DNA of 64,000 nt from Elusimicrobiota bacterium (GCA_022072025.1 JAJVIP010000018.1:1-64000), one strand, 5' to 3'. Positions 35,179-42,568 are shown, counted from the first letter of the stretch. Translations and numbers: made by a program. The notes: generated by a model not told the origin, from the sequence alone.

Positions 35179-35223
35179 ATGAAGAAGACCCCGAACATCT
35201 GGATGGCAATGGGAACTAAAATT

Positions 35224-36069
35224 TCACAAGCTAAATTCTTTAGATGATTCTGGCGGGATGATCTGCAGGTATTCTCGGTAAATTATTTCCTTATATTCTT
35301 TCCCAATTTCATTAAGAGCGGATCCCAACGCTTTGTATGTCCCCTCGCCACCAAGTAAATCCCAAAAATCATTGCCGATCAGAACGGCTTTGTCATTTCG
35401 CATATCGAACCATCGAAATGGAAACGACCAGTTATATTTTTCTCGGGTTCCGAAAGGGTTATAAGGCAGGGCAAAAAAAGCTTGGTCCACAGGTTTTTCT
35501 TCCATACAATAAAGCTTCAAAATCTTTTCCTTGCTCACCTTTGTTTGATCGCTGTTTGGGAGTGGTGCCTTGATTTCAAAGGCGTATTTTTTCCTTTTGG
35601 CTTTATCTTCAGCGTACAGATCACAAATAACAGTTGTCGGAACATCATGGCCCATCCCTTCCATTATATAGGCAATCTCATTGTCCCAATTCGGGCGAAC
35701 TCTTTCCGTCCCCTTCTTCGTGGAATGTTCCAAAGTGGCCAGAACCTCACTAATTCTCCGAAGGCGTTCCTTCTTAACCATTCCAGTAATGCTCTTACTC
35801 ATTTCTGCAAATCCGAGAGATACTTTTGCAACGCTAAATGCCATCCCTTCCCAAACTTTCCCAAAAGGCGTGACAAATTTTCTTTCAAAGTGCGAACCCT
35901 TAAAAATTTCATCTGGTACTAGAACAGCATACAACGGTTTTTTCATTCGATGCTCTTCAACAATAAACGGATCTTTCTTGAGCGTATTTTCCATGACACG
36001 CTCCATCAAATTCCGAACAACTTGCTGAACGGCTTTTTTAATTTCTTCCTGCTGGGCTTTTGTTGTCAT
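35224..36069 (-). CDS. Type II restriction endonuclease, TdeIII/MjaII-like
   Basis: A 281-residue protein without membrane segments. A PD-(D/E)XK core is visible: Asp about 150 (VICDLYAED) and Glu165-x-Lys167 (FEIKAPLPNSDQTKVSKEK). The N-terminal block with PFGKVWEGMA and the EIKAPLPNSDQ segment recall the TdeIII restriction family, whose characterised members, as I recall, cut GGNCC. It follows the methyltransferase by 9 bases on the same strand, which strongly supports a restriction role. The specificity for this protein is inference. Confidence 0.8.
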   Translation of the reverse strand: MTTKAQQEEIKKAVQQVVRNLMERVMENTLKKDPFIVEEHRMKKPLYAVLVPDEIFKGSHFERKFVTPFGKVWEGMAFSVAKVSLGFAEMSKSITGMVKKERLRRISEVLATLEHSTKKGTERVRPNWDNEIAYIMEGMGHDVPTTVICDLYAEDKAKRKKYAFEIKAPLPNSDQTKVSKEKILKLYCMEEKPVDQAFFALPYNPFGTREKYNWSFPFRWFDMRNDKAVLIGNDFWDLLGGEGTYKALGSALNEIGKEYKEIIYREYLQIIPPESSKEFSL

Positions 36070-36078
36070 GGCGAGGCC

Positions 36079-37272
36079 CTAATTTTTCTTCCAGATTAGG
36101 ATTGATTCATAAAAAGCAGTGTCTCTCCGACCAGTCCGGCGGTTGACATGTCGGTTTACGAGGCCGATCTGCTTAAAGCCAATTTTCTCGGGCTGATAAA
36201 GTTTGTATTTATCATTCACAACAATCGCCATGATCCCATCTTTTGCCATGAAATCGCGGGTGTGTTCAAAAACGCCGTTAATTCCATCGCTGTAATTTTT
36301 TCTGGCCTGTTCCGATTGACCCTTCTTGGCTGGACCGATTTCCCGGGTATCATTGTTTTTCAAATCCAGCAATTCATAAGCGTATTTATGTTGTTCGTGA
36401 TAATCGATAAGGCCGACGTATGGAGGAGAAGTGAAAACCATGTCGATACCTTTCGGTAACTTAACTTCCCTCGAATCTGCATGATTCACGGTCACGGTCG
36501 CTTTCGATCGGATTTGCGAAAATTCTTTCATCCTTTCCAAAGTGTCGAGCGTATACCTGTAGAGAAATTTGAAGGCTTCGTTGACAGGCTGGCAGGTCCG
36601 TCGATGTTTATAGCAATGGTAAGGTTCGATTTGAGGTTGCTTCGGAAAATCCAAATCAAAGTGCGTCACCAATCTGGCGGATCTTGCTGAACGGGAAAGG
36701 ATCACACGGAGGACATCTTGGTAGACGTAATCTTTGATCATGTGCAAGAAGCACAAGATATCCTTTTGGGAATCTTTTGCGAACCAGGTTTTAATGTATT
36801 CGTTATCGCTTTTCAAAAGACGGTTCACTTTTTCATCGTTGAAGAATTTTTTCCTATAAGTGGTTAGTCGGGTGAGGATTCCGTTCAGTTCTGTTTCCAG
36901 CAACCGAAGGTCATACTGGGCGGTCTTCACTTGGGATAAAAGGACGTTGAAGGCGGAAATGTCCGTTCCGACAGAGTCGATCCCTAATGTATTCGCTTCG
37001 ACTAAGGTAGTGCCTGACCCACAAAATGGGTCATAAACCAAGGATGGATGGTATTTTCTCAGGAATATTTCGACCAATTGCGGGATGAACTTTCCTAAAT
37101 AAGGATGCAATCGGTGAACGTGTTTCGTCCGGATGTTTTCCGGAAGATCTCTCTCTCTCCAATTAAGGTTCAGCTTTTCAAGCTTCGTATCCGGGTTGAT
37201 GCTGGCGAAATCCGTCAGCGGACTTTCTTTGTATTGTTTTGCAATCGTTTGAGCTACGGTATTGTCGTACAT
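36079..37272 (-). CDS. DNA methyltransferase (amino-methylating, probably N4-cytosine)
   Basis: A 397-residue methyltransferase with SAM motif I DPFCGSGTTLVEA (residues 81-93) and catalytic motif IV TSPPY (281-285). TSPPY is the form usual in N4-cytosine enzymes, although some N6-adenine enzymes also carry it. Motif I precedes motif IV by about 190 residues, so the order is not beta class and the insert may hold the target-recognition part. The gene begins 3 bases after the regulator stop and precedes the endonuclease, giving regulator-M-R order. Confidence 0.9.
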   Translation of the reverse strand: MYDNTVAQTIAKQYKESPLTDFASINPDTKLEKLNLNWRERDLPENIRTKHVHRLHPYLGKFIPQLVEIFLRKYHPSLVYDPFCGSGTTLVEANTLGIDSVGTDISAFNVLLSQVKTAQYDLRLLETELNGILTRLTTYRKKFFNDEKVNRLLKSDNEYIKTWFAKDSQKDILCFLHMIKDYVYQDVLRVILSRSARSARLVTHFDLDFPKQPQIEPYHCYKHRRTCQPVNEAFKFLYRYTLDTLERMKEFSQIRSKATVTVNHADSREVKLPKGIDMVFTSPPYVGLIDYHEQHKYAYELLDLKNNDTREIGPAKKGQSEQARKNYSDGINGVFEHTRDFMAKDGIMAIVVNDKYKLYQPEKIGFKQIGLVNRHVNRRTGRRDTAFYESILIWKKN

Positions 37273-37275
37273 AGT

Positions 37276-37497
37276 TTATTTCCCCACTAATTTATCAATT
37301 GACACGCCGAGGGATTGTGCCAGCCTCTGGATTGTTTCGAGGGTGGGGTTAGAGTTCGCCCCAAGTTCAATTTTGACGACCGTATTTAACGAAATATCGG
37401 CAAGTTTAGAGAGCCTGTCTTGCGATAGACCTTTTTCCTGCCTCAGTCGTTTAATATTTTCGCCAATTTTCGGAATGGAGGGAGTGAGGGATTGCAT
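37276..37497 (-). CDS. XRE-family regulator, restriction-modification controller (C-protein)-like
   Basis: A 73-residue HTH_3 protein from ATG 37497: KIGENIKRLRQEKGLSQDRLSKLADISLNTVVKIELGANSNPTLETIQRLAQSLGVSIDKLVG. Size, fold and place directly before the methyltransferase match controller proteins that delay endonuclease expression. A perfect TATAAT (minus strand, 37510-37515) ends only about 12 bases before the start and no Shine-Dalgarno is visible, so the mRNA is probably almost leaderless, as known for several C-protein genes. Confidence 0.82.
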   Translation of the reverse strand: MQSLTPSIPKIGENIKRLRQEKGLSQDRLSKLADISLNTVVKIELGANSNPTLETIQRLAQSLGVSIDKLVGK

Positions 37498-37544
37498 TTC
37501 GATACATGCATTATAATATAACAACCGAAATTGGGAAGTAATTT

Positions 37545-38228
37545 TTAAAAAAACTTGGGACAGAATTCAGACAACGGACAACTGAAGCAATCGGGCCGCG
37601 TAGATCTGCAGAATTCACGCCCCAAAGAAATCATATTTACATGCAGGGAAAAACGCAGTTCTCTCGGAATGCGAGATTGCAGTAGATCATCATCCACAGA
37701 ACGGGGTTTTTTAGAAGTTCGACGTGGAAGCCAGCCCAGCCTATGGCCAACTCTTCTGCAATGAGTATCGACGGGAAACACTTGCCTTCCCAACGAATAC
37801 AACATGACACAGCGAGCAACTTTTTTCCCGACCCCAGATAGTGAGGTTAGGAATCTTTCACACTCTTCATTCGGCAATTTTTTTAACGGTGCCAGGGTTG
37901 GTTTACCAAAACGTTTTGTAAGCATACGGATGATTGATCTGATCACAACAGCTTTCTGTTTGTATTGTCCGCCTTCATGAATTGCTTTCGAAATTTTCCC
38001 GATCGGGGCAACTGCGAGATCGGAATATTCAGGGAATGCTCGGCGCAAGGATTTATATGTGCGTTTATATACCGGCTCTGTTGTAGTTATGCTGAGCAAA
38101 ATAAATAGAAGTTCATTTAGCGGGTTCAATTTATTATCAAGCCGATCATCCCCGTACCGTTTTTTAAGGATGCGTGCGACCTTATTCACGTTAGCGGGTG
38201 AAATGAAATTTCCAAATCTAGTACGCAT
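37545..38228 (-). CDS. HhH-GPD DNA glycosylase with 4Fe-4S cluster (endonuclease III-like)
   Basis: A 227-residue base-excision repair protein. It has the helix-hairpin-helix with catalytic-type Lys (LSGVGKKVARCVMLY), the catalytic Asp (FPVDTHCRRVGHRLGW), and a cluster spaced C-x6-C-x2-C-x5-C at the C-terminus. It is the first gene of the minus unit that leads into the controller, methyltransferase and endonuclease. Nth relatives next to restriction systems (for example Mig in Methanothermobacter) repair mismatches from deaminated methylcytosine; a similar role here is inference. Confidence 0.88.
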   Translation of the reverse strand: MRTRFGNFISPANVNKVARILKKRYGDDRLDNKLNPLNELLFILLSITTTEPVYKRTYKSLRRAFPEYSDLAVAPIGKISKAIHEGGQYKQKAVVIRSIIRMLTKRFGKPTLAPLKKLPNEECERFLTSLSGVGKKVARCVMLYSLGRQVFPVDTHCRRVGHRLGWLPRRTSKKPRSVDDDLLQSRIPRELRFSLHVNMISLGREFCRSTRPDCFSCPLSEFCPKFF

Positions 38229-38275
38229 TTAAGGATGGTGACATATTTTTTAATCTCAGATTCCAAAGCACGGAT

Positions 38276-38391
38276 TGAAATAGCTCGTAACCCTCAAGGT
38301 TGTTGGCTATTTCATTTCCGGGAATTTGGGTCAAAATCGGCATGAAATAGGCCGGTTTGCGTATAATTTCCGCAAAATTGAGCTATTTCAT
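38276..38391. promoter_or_regulatory. Cluster of four GCTATTTCAT-type words upstream of the glycosylase-R-M unit
   Basis: The word (A/G)GCTATTTCAT or a close form occurs at 38276-38286 (minus), 38305-38315 (plus), 38341-38351 (minus, one change) and 38380-38391 (plus). The spacing and alternating orientation suggest an operator array. It lies 48-163 bases upstream of the glycosylase start, the first gene of the restriction unit. Confidence 0.45.
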
Positions 38392-38413
38392 CGGAAATTG
38401 AGACCAAAGTACG

Positions 38414-38445
38414 AAAGTAAAATACAATTTTTCTTATTTTACTTT
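38414..38445 (-). terminator. AT-rich hairpin after ParB-like copy 2
   Basis: AAAGTAAAATA (38414-38424) is a perfect reverse complement of 38435-38445, with a 10-base loop that on the minus strand reads AGAAAAATTG. It lies 49 bases after the stop of the ParB-like gene. The stem is weak in GC, so it is a doubtful terminator; it may instead be a binding site. Confidence 0.3.
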
Positions 38446-38493
38446 TGCCGCCAAAAGTAAAACAAAAATCATTCAAAGCCAGAGGAGATGAAT

Positions 38494-38964
38494 TTAATTC
38501 AAATCTTTGACCGCTGGCATAAGCTGGTACCCAAGATCAACGGGGAAATTGGACGGATTGATTCTTAAGAAGAAATGATTGGTCTTGGTTGGAGCAGAAA
38601 TCATGGCACGGCCAGTTAATGTTTTGATCCGATTGAACTCCTCCAACTGCTGTAAGCGATTTAGATTTCTTGCCAGATGCTGTAACTTCCTTTCGCTGAT
38701 TGGGCTTTGAATAACCGACGGTGCCATCTTCAATATATGGCTTTGGATTTCCGGCACCAACTTCAAAAGATTAAGAATCCTCGATAGATAAGACGCATTA
38801 ATTCCTTCCTCTCTGGCCAGGCGTGCCCGCGTTAATTTTGGATTTTCTTCAAGCCGCCTTTTAAATCGATACGCCGACTTTAAAAGAATTTGAATGGATG
38901 GAGGTTGGGGGGTGGGAGTCTGTTTATACCGCCTTTGATGGCTTCGAATGGCCGCGGCGACCAT
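38494..38964 (-). CDS. ParB/KorB-like helix-turn-helix protein (copy 2)
   Basis: A 156-residue paralog of the protein at 32036-32458; the shared core here reads KRRLEENPKLTRARLAREEGINASYLSRILNLLKLVPEIQSHIL. The C-terminus is 30 residues longer and unrelated. Homology extends about 17 codons upstream of ATG 38964 (TAKGKIKTVVP aligns with RRKGIIQVVLP of copy 1) to an in-frame TAA, with no usable start codon. The present gene is therefore either N-terminally shortened or starts at a rare codon such as ATT. Confidence 0.6.
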   Translation of the reverse strand: MVAAAIRSHQRRYKQTPTPQPPSIQILLKSAYRFKRRLEENPKLTRARLAREEGINASYLSRILNLLKLVPEIQSHILKMAPSVIQSPISERKLQHLARNLNRLQQLEEFNRIKTLTGRAMISAPTKTNHFFLRINPSNFPVDLGYQLMPAVKDLN

Positions 38965-39382
38965 TGGAACGACCGTTTTAATTTTTCCTTTGGCGGTTCG
39001 AACGGTGTCGAATTTAGATTAGTCCCACAAGATAAGAACAGGGTCCAGGAAGGATTTGACGGCAAAAAGGGCTTTCTTCTGAAGAAAATCGTTCCATTCC
39101 GAGTGTTTACCGTAAAGCTCCGGGAGCCAAATAGGATTCGAATATGACTGATCCCGTTCAGGTGCCTGTTGCCGCTTCAAGCATCTCATAGGTCGTGCGT
39201 GCACATGCATTTACCAATCACTGATTGGAGAATTGAAACCGGCCCCGATCTGCGGCCCGAATTTCCTAGAGAGCGTCTCGGAAATTATCTTTTGCTGTTA
39301 CCACCAGTCCGCCTACTTGTCATATTAAGCTTGTTAACATGTTAATTAATATGTCTGACGATTTTCTTCCGGAAAAAATTGA
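38965..39382. other. Interval with recombination-locus remnants
   Basis: Of these 418 bases the part up to 39150 contains the lost N-terminal coding of the ParB-like gene and a minus-strand fragment reading IWLPELYGKHSEWNDF. This shares WLP..YG and the DNA words TGGCTCCC and TTACGGTAA with the interval at 32.6 kb. A GGATTCGAAT word (39134-39143) resembles a tRNA T-arm but has no complete cloverleaf. From 39150 to 39382 I see nothing definite. Confidence 0.35.
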
Positions 39383-40009
39383 TCAATTGGAAGGGAATTC
39401 TTTAGAGAAGCAATCCTCGATGAACTTTGCCAACTGCGTGAAATCCCCTTCATCGGCTGCTTTCATTGCCGAAACATATCTTTTTCTGACATCGCCCCCC
39501 TTTTGCATCAATTGAGTTTGGGGCCACGTTGGCAGAGGGTGGTTTCTTGAGCGAAAGAACATATCCGTGATCAGTCTCGCATGACGACCGTTGCCATTTT
39601 CAAAAGGATGGATCTTTGTTAGCCGATTCTGGAGGCGGGCGGCCACTTCATTGATGGAGAGTCCTGACTGGTCAGAATTCCAAACCGAAAAATCACCGCA
39701 AAGTATTTTTACTTGTTCGGGAATCTGGGGCCAGTTGATACCGATGTTCATATTAGTAGTCCGATATTTCCCCGCCCATGACCAGACATGGCCAAACATC
39801 TTTCGATGAGTTTCACGGATCAGAGGTTCATTGACCCAGTCAACGGGAAATTTCCGCCGTCGCTCATAAACATATTTTTTATAGGTTTCTAGGATGCCGG
39901 CCAATTCGGCGGCGTTTCTCGCTCTTGGGTCGGACAAGCGGGGATCAATAAGACCCGATAAATCCGGGTCGGGAGTCGCCCCCGCAGGTTTTGTTTCCGC
40001 CTCACTCAC
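39383..40009 (-). CDS. Fic-domain protein, mobile mystery protein B-like
   Basis: A 208-residue Fic/Doc protein with the intact active-site motif HPFENGNGRHAR (His134), predicting AMP-transfer or a related nucleotide transfer to a target protein. The N-terminal TPDPDLSGLIDPRLSDPRARNAAE is typical of the family called mobile mystery protein B. The start is GTG 40009 inside the end of the HTH gene (GTGAGTGA overlap). Pairing with an HTH partner resembles a toxin-antitoxin module. There is no clear inhibitory (S/T)xxxE(G/N) helix in this protein that I can point to. Confidence 0.85.
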   Translation of the reverse strand: MSEAETKPAGATPDPDLSGLIDPRLSDPRARNAAELAGILETYKKYVYERRRKFPVDWVNEPLIRETHRKMFGHVWSWAGKYRTTNMNIGINWPQIPEQVKILCGDFSVWNSDQSGLSINEVAARLQNRLTKIHPFENGNGRHARLITDMFFRSRNHPLPTWPQTQLMQKGGDVRKRYVSAMKAADEGDFTQLAKFIEDCFSKEFPSN

Positions 40010-40481
40010 TTTCTTCCCGCCAGAGATGTACCCGTGCGTCGTTTAAGATTTCATCTCGCTCTTTGTCGAGCAAATGGCGGAATACATCAGAATCTGGCGC
40101 TTGGTCTTCCAATGCCATCGTCCCCATGCCTCGTTTCAGTCTCTTGAGGGCAATTACACCGGCGCGTGCTTTCAGAATTTCTGATATCGGCTTTTGCAAT
40201 TGAGGTTTGATGATTGTTTTTGCCGTCAACGCCGCAAAAATCTTTGAGACAGTGCTTAGTTGCGGGTCGATCTTTCCGGTTTCTATCGCCGTCAAATGGG
40301 CTTGAGATATCTTCGCTCGCTGGGCCAATTCCCTTTGGGTCATCCGAAGTGCCTCTCGCAGGATTCGGATCCAGGCATGAAAGGGAATATCAGGCTCTTG
40401 TCCCGAATAGGAACCGGCGGCTTTCGAAATGGCGTTTAAGGCCATCTCATCTAGTGGTGAATTTACATACCGCTTTTTCAT
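40002..40481 (-). CDS. XRE-type HTH protein, mobile mystery protein A-like
   Basis: A 159-residue protein with an HTH_3 domain in the middle (LREALRMTQRELAQRAKISQAHLTAIETGKIDPQLSTVSKIFAAL) and a conserved C-terminal region (LKRLKRGMGTMALEDQAPD...LLDKERDEIL). It matches the mobile mystery protein A family and is always found with the Fic partner, with which it overlaps by 8 bases. It probably represses the pair and may neutralise the Fic protein. Palindromes in the AT-rich upstream region are candidate operators. Confidence 0.82.
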   Translation of the reverse strand: MKKRYVNSPLDEMALNAISKAAGSYSGQEPDIPFHAWIRILREALRMTQRELAQRAKISQAHLTAIETGKIDPQLSTVSKIFAALTAKTIIKPQLQKPISEILKARAGVIALKRLKRGMGTMALEDQAPDSDVFRHLLDKERDEILNDARVHLWREESE

Positions 40482-40520
40482 GGTGTTATGATATATTAAA
40501 GTATGTCATAAATAAATAAA

Positions 40521-40596
40521 TTGATACTAATAAATAGTTCAATGACATTAATCATAATGTCAATTAAATTGTTAATGACATAATATATAGTATCAA
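40521..40596. promoter_or_regulatory. Candidate operator palindromes upstream of the HTH/Fic pair
   Basis: TGACATTA-ATCA-TAATGTCA (40543-40562) is a perfect dyad. It is nested inside TTGATACTA (40521-40529) and TAGTATCAA (40588-40596), also perfect reverse complements. They lie 40-115 bases upstream of the HTH start, as expected for autoregulation. Confidence 0.45.
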
Positions 40597-40637
40597 CAAT
40601 ACTTAAATACATTGATTGTAAATATAAATTAGTTTAT

Positions 40638-40801
40638 CCGGAATGATTCAGTTGAATCGTCGCCCCGGCGATCTTTTGGCCGGGGCCCAGGTCTTCCCGT
40701 CGGTAAAAACCTGGATCCCGGCCAGAAAGCATGCCGGGATGACGGCACTAAAATATTCACGGTTGATAGACGGTAATGGCCGTTTAACTGAATTATTCGG
40801 G
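40638..40801. mobile_element. MITE-like element with terminal inverted repeats and flanking TTAT
   Basis: CCGGAATGATTCAGTTGAA (40638-40656) matches the reverse complement of 40783-40801 at 16 of 19 positions. TTAT stands on both sides (40634-40637 and 40802-40805) as a possible target duplication. The GC-rich core folds on itself (GGCCGGGGCCCAGGT against ACCTGGATCCCGGCC) and differs sharply from the AT-rich surroundings. It has no coding capacity. Confidence 0.55.
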
Positions 40802-40955
40802 TTATTGACTCACTCTATAGGGTGAGTCATTTGACAGGTGTAGGCCCATTCTTTTGACGCTGTCGCAGTCGAATCATAAGTGCCTCAGGCGGGTCCGTCC
40901 CCTGTGCATTTTGACCACGGTGCTGCCCGGGCATCGGGGTAACAGAAAATACCGG

Positions 40956-41147
40956 TCACATGGGTGACACTATTTTTGGCGCAAACGGGTACGGCAGTGG
41001 TTCAAACCGCTTGCTTGTTTCGTCAAAGTAGCCCAGACCATCCTCCATAAAACTCACCAACCAAATCCCATCTTGAACCTCTTTTAGTCCCAACTCCTGT
41101 CCTGCAAAGACCTGGCTTAAATTTATTTTCAGGGGAAGGGCCCCAAA
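40956..41147 (-). pseudogene. 3' remnant of an IS481/integrase-core transposase
   Basis: Reading the minus strand gives 63 codons ending in TGA at 40956: LSQVFAGQELGLKEVQDGIW, then LVSFMEDGLGYFDETSKRFE and PLPYPFAPKIVSPM. This is the C-terminal domain that follows the integrase core in IS481-type transposases. No start or catalytic part exists upstream, so it is a decayed fragment. Confidence 0.65.
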
Positions 41148-41172
41148 TAAATTACGTTTTCAAATGTTTTGT

Positions 41173-41192
41173 TTTTGATTACTGTTACAATC
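41173..41192 (+). repeat. Copy of the 20-nt repeat at the right edge of the island
   Basis: TTTTGATTACTGTTACAATC matches 32622-32641 (TTTTGATTACCGTAACAATC) at 18 of 20 positions in the same orientation. It lies 41 bases upstream of the next chromosomal gene. Confidence 0.5.
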
Positions 41193-41232
41193 CGCGTCGC
41201 TTCGAATAGATTAAGTCGAGGGGGAATCATCA

Positions 41233-41790
41233 ATGAAAACTGAAGTGTTCCGCATCAACCATTATGTTGGAGGGTTACTCGCCCAAGGTGGCAATATCTG
41301 GCTTGAGGGCTCAAAAATCATGTTTTCCCCCACGAGCGCCCTGGACCGCGCCATGGGAGCCAAAGATTTGGAGATTCCCTTTCAAAAAATTCGCGGCGTT
41401 GAATTTAAAGGCGATTTATTGCGGGCATTCAGTATCACAACAATCGACCAAACACATAAATTTGAGGGTACGCAAGCTCGGAAAGTTTGGGAAATATTGG
41501 ACCGATCTCTAAAATCTAACTCTTCAAGTTCATCCATTCATTCTGCCTCGACCGGAAGGCCCACCCCAGCTTCGACCAGCTCTACCTTGAATACACCCAC
41601 GTCCAGCTCTTTTACCTGCCATCAATGCTCAAAAACCCTTGAACCGGGGTTCAGTTTTTGTCCCTCCTGCGGAACACGGCCGAAATCAATGTGTAGCTCT
41701 TGTCATAAAACCGTTTCGCCGAGTTGGATTATTTGCGCGTTTTGTGGGTGGAAATTTTCATCTGGTACCTCTGGTGGACTCAACAAGTAA
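41233..41790 (+). CDS. GRAM/PH-like domain protein with double zinc ribbon
   Basis: A 185-residue protein. Residues 1-95 look like a small GRAM/PH-type fold (NIWLEGSKIMFSPTSALDRAMG...IPFQKIRGVEFKGDLLRAFSI). A Ser/Thr-rich linker (about 96-124) leads to two zinc ribbons: CHQCSKTLEPGFSFCPSCG and CSSCHKTVSPSWIICAFCG. It ends 17 bases inside the proposed start of the ABC ATPase gene, so it is probably part of the exporter operon, perhaps as a membrane-associated regulator. Function is unknown. Confidence 0.7.
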   Translation: MKTEVFRINHYVGGLLAQGGNIWLEGSKIMFSPTSALDRAMGAKDLEIPFQKIRGVEFKGDLLRAFSITTIDQTHKFEGTQARKVWEILDRSLKSNSSSSSIHSASTGRPTPASTSSTLNTPTSSSFTCHQCSKTLEPGFSFCPSCGTRPKSMCSSCHKTVSPSWIICAFCGWKFSSGTSGGLNK

Positions 41791-42568
41791 ACGGACCCAT
41801 TCGAATTCGACTCCCAGTCACGAACCTGGCGCGGTCCTTTCTGTTTTCAACCTAAGAAAAAATTATGGCGCCACCACCGCGGTGGACGATGTGTCGTTTG
41901 AGGTTCGTCCAAATGAAATTGTGGGCCTTTTGGGTCCCAATGGGGCAGGAAAAACAACCACCATCAACATGATTCTGGGGGTCCTTGAACCCACTCAGGG
42001 ATCGATTCACATTGAAGGCATCAATATCGCCGCACGGCGAGGTGAGGCGTTGGAACGCACCAATTTCGCCGCGGTGTATGCGCCTTTGCCGGGCAATCTC
42101 ACAATCGAACAAAACTTGCGCGTGTTCGCGCGCCTTTATGGAGTGATCAATATCTCTGAACGTGTGGAGACACTGATGCGCGAATTTGAAATCGAAAAAT
42201 TTCGACGGGTCAAATGCGGACTTCTTTCCTCTGGCGAACAGTCCCGCCTCAGCCTGGCCAAAGCCATGCTGAATGAACCACACCTCTTACTTTTGGATGA
42301 ACCCACAGCATCCCTGGACCCCTCAGTCGCGAAAGAAGTGCGAGACAAAATTCGGCGATTCGCCGGAAAATCCGGAACTGGGATTCTTTGGACCTCGCAC
42401 AACATGCGCGAAGTGGAAGAAGTGTGTCACCGCGTACTCTTTCTTTCCCACGGAAAAATTTTATTGGAGGGGAACCCACAAACGCTACCGAATGAGCATG
42501 GCAAATCCTCTCTCGAAGAACTGTTCATCGCGGTGGCGCGCGAACCGCTGACGCTGGGAGGCGCCTGA
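41774..42568 (+). CDS. ABC-2 exporter ATP-binding protein
   Basis: About 264 residues from GTG 41774, though the start is uncertain because no ATG or good Shine-Dalgarno precedes the conserved part. Walker A GLLGPNGAGKTTT, signature LSSGEQSRLSLAKAML, Walker B LLLLDEPTASLD and the H-loop WTSHNMREVEEV are intact. It forms a transporter with the permease that starts at its stop codon (ATG overlaps TGA at 42568). Substrate unknown. Confidence 0.92.
   Translation: MDSTSKRTHSNSTPSHEPGAVLSVFNLRKNYGATTAVDDVSFEVRPNEIVGLLGPNGAGKTTTINMILGVLEPTQGSIHIEGINIAARRGEALERTNFAAVYAPLPGNLTIEQNLRVFARLYGVINISERVETLMREFEIEKFRRVKCGLLSSGEQSRLSLAKAMLNEPHLLLLDEPTASLDPSVAKEVRDKIRRFAGKSGTGILWTSHNMREVEEVCHRVLFLSHGKILLEGNPQTLPNEHGKSSLEELFIAVAREPLTLGGA

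Larger units (their letters stand above)
40482..41232. other. Gene-free interval with palindromes, a MITE-like element and a transposase remnant
   Basis: The 751 bases start with very AT-rich promoter DNA (to about 40637), continue with a GC-rich MITE-like element (40638-40801), a short hairpin (TGACTCAC/GTGAGTCA, 40806-40829), and an IS481-type remnant (40956-41147). A copy of the 20-nt repeat known from 32.6 kb closes it at 41173-41192. No intact gene is seen. Confidence 0.5.

Noticed and set aside
38276-38445. CRISPR-like short repeats upstream of the glycosylase gene
   Set aside because: The repeated word is only about 11 bases, occurs in both orientations and has uneven spacing. No cas genes are near, so an operator cluster is more likely.
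32740-39143. tRNA fragments as attachment sites (TTCGAATCC at 32740 and GGATTCGAAT at 39134)
   Set aside because: The T-loop-like words lack pairing T-stems and acceptor stems, and the two sites differ in orientation relative to the shared block. No cloverleaf can be drawn.
41173-41192. Promoter reading of TTGATT...TACAAT
   Set aside because: The two hexamers are separated by only 5 bases, far from the 16-18 needed, so the site is treated as a repeat.
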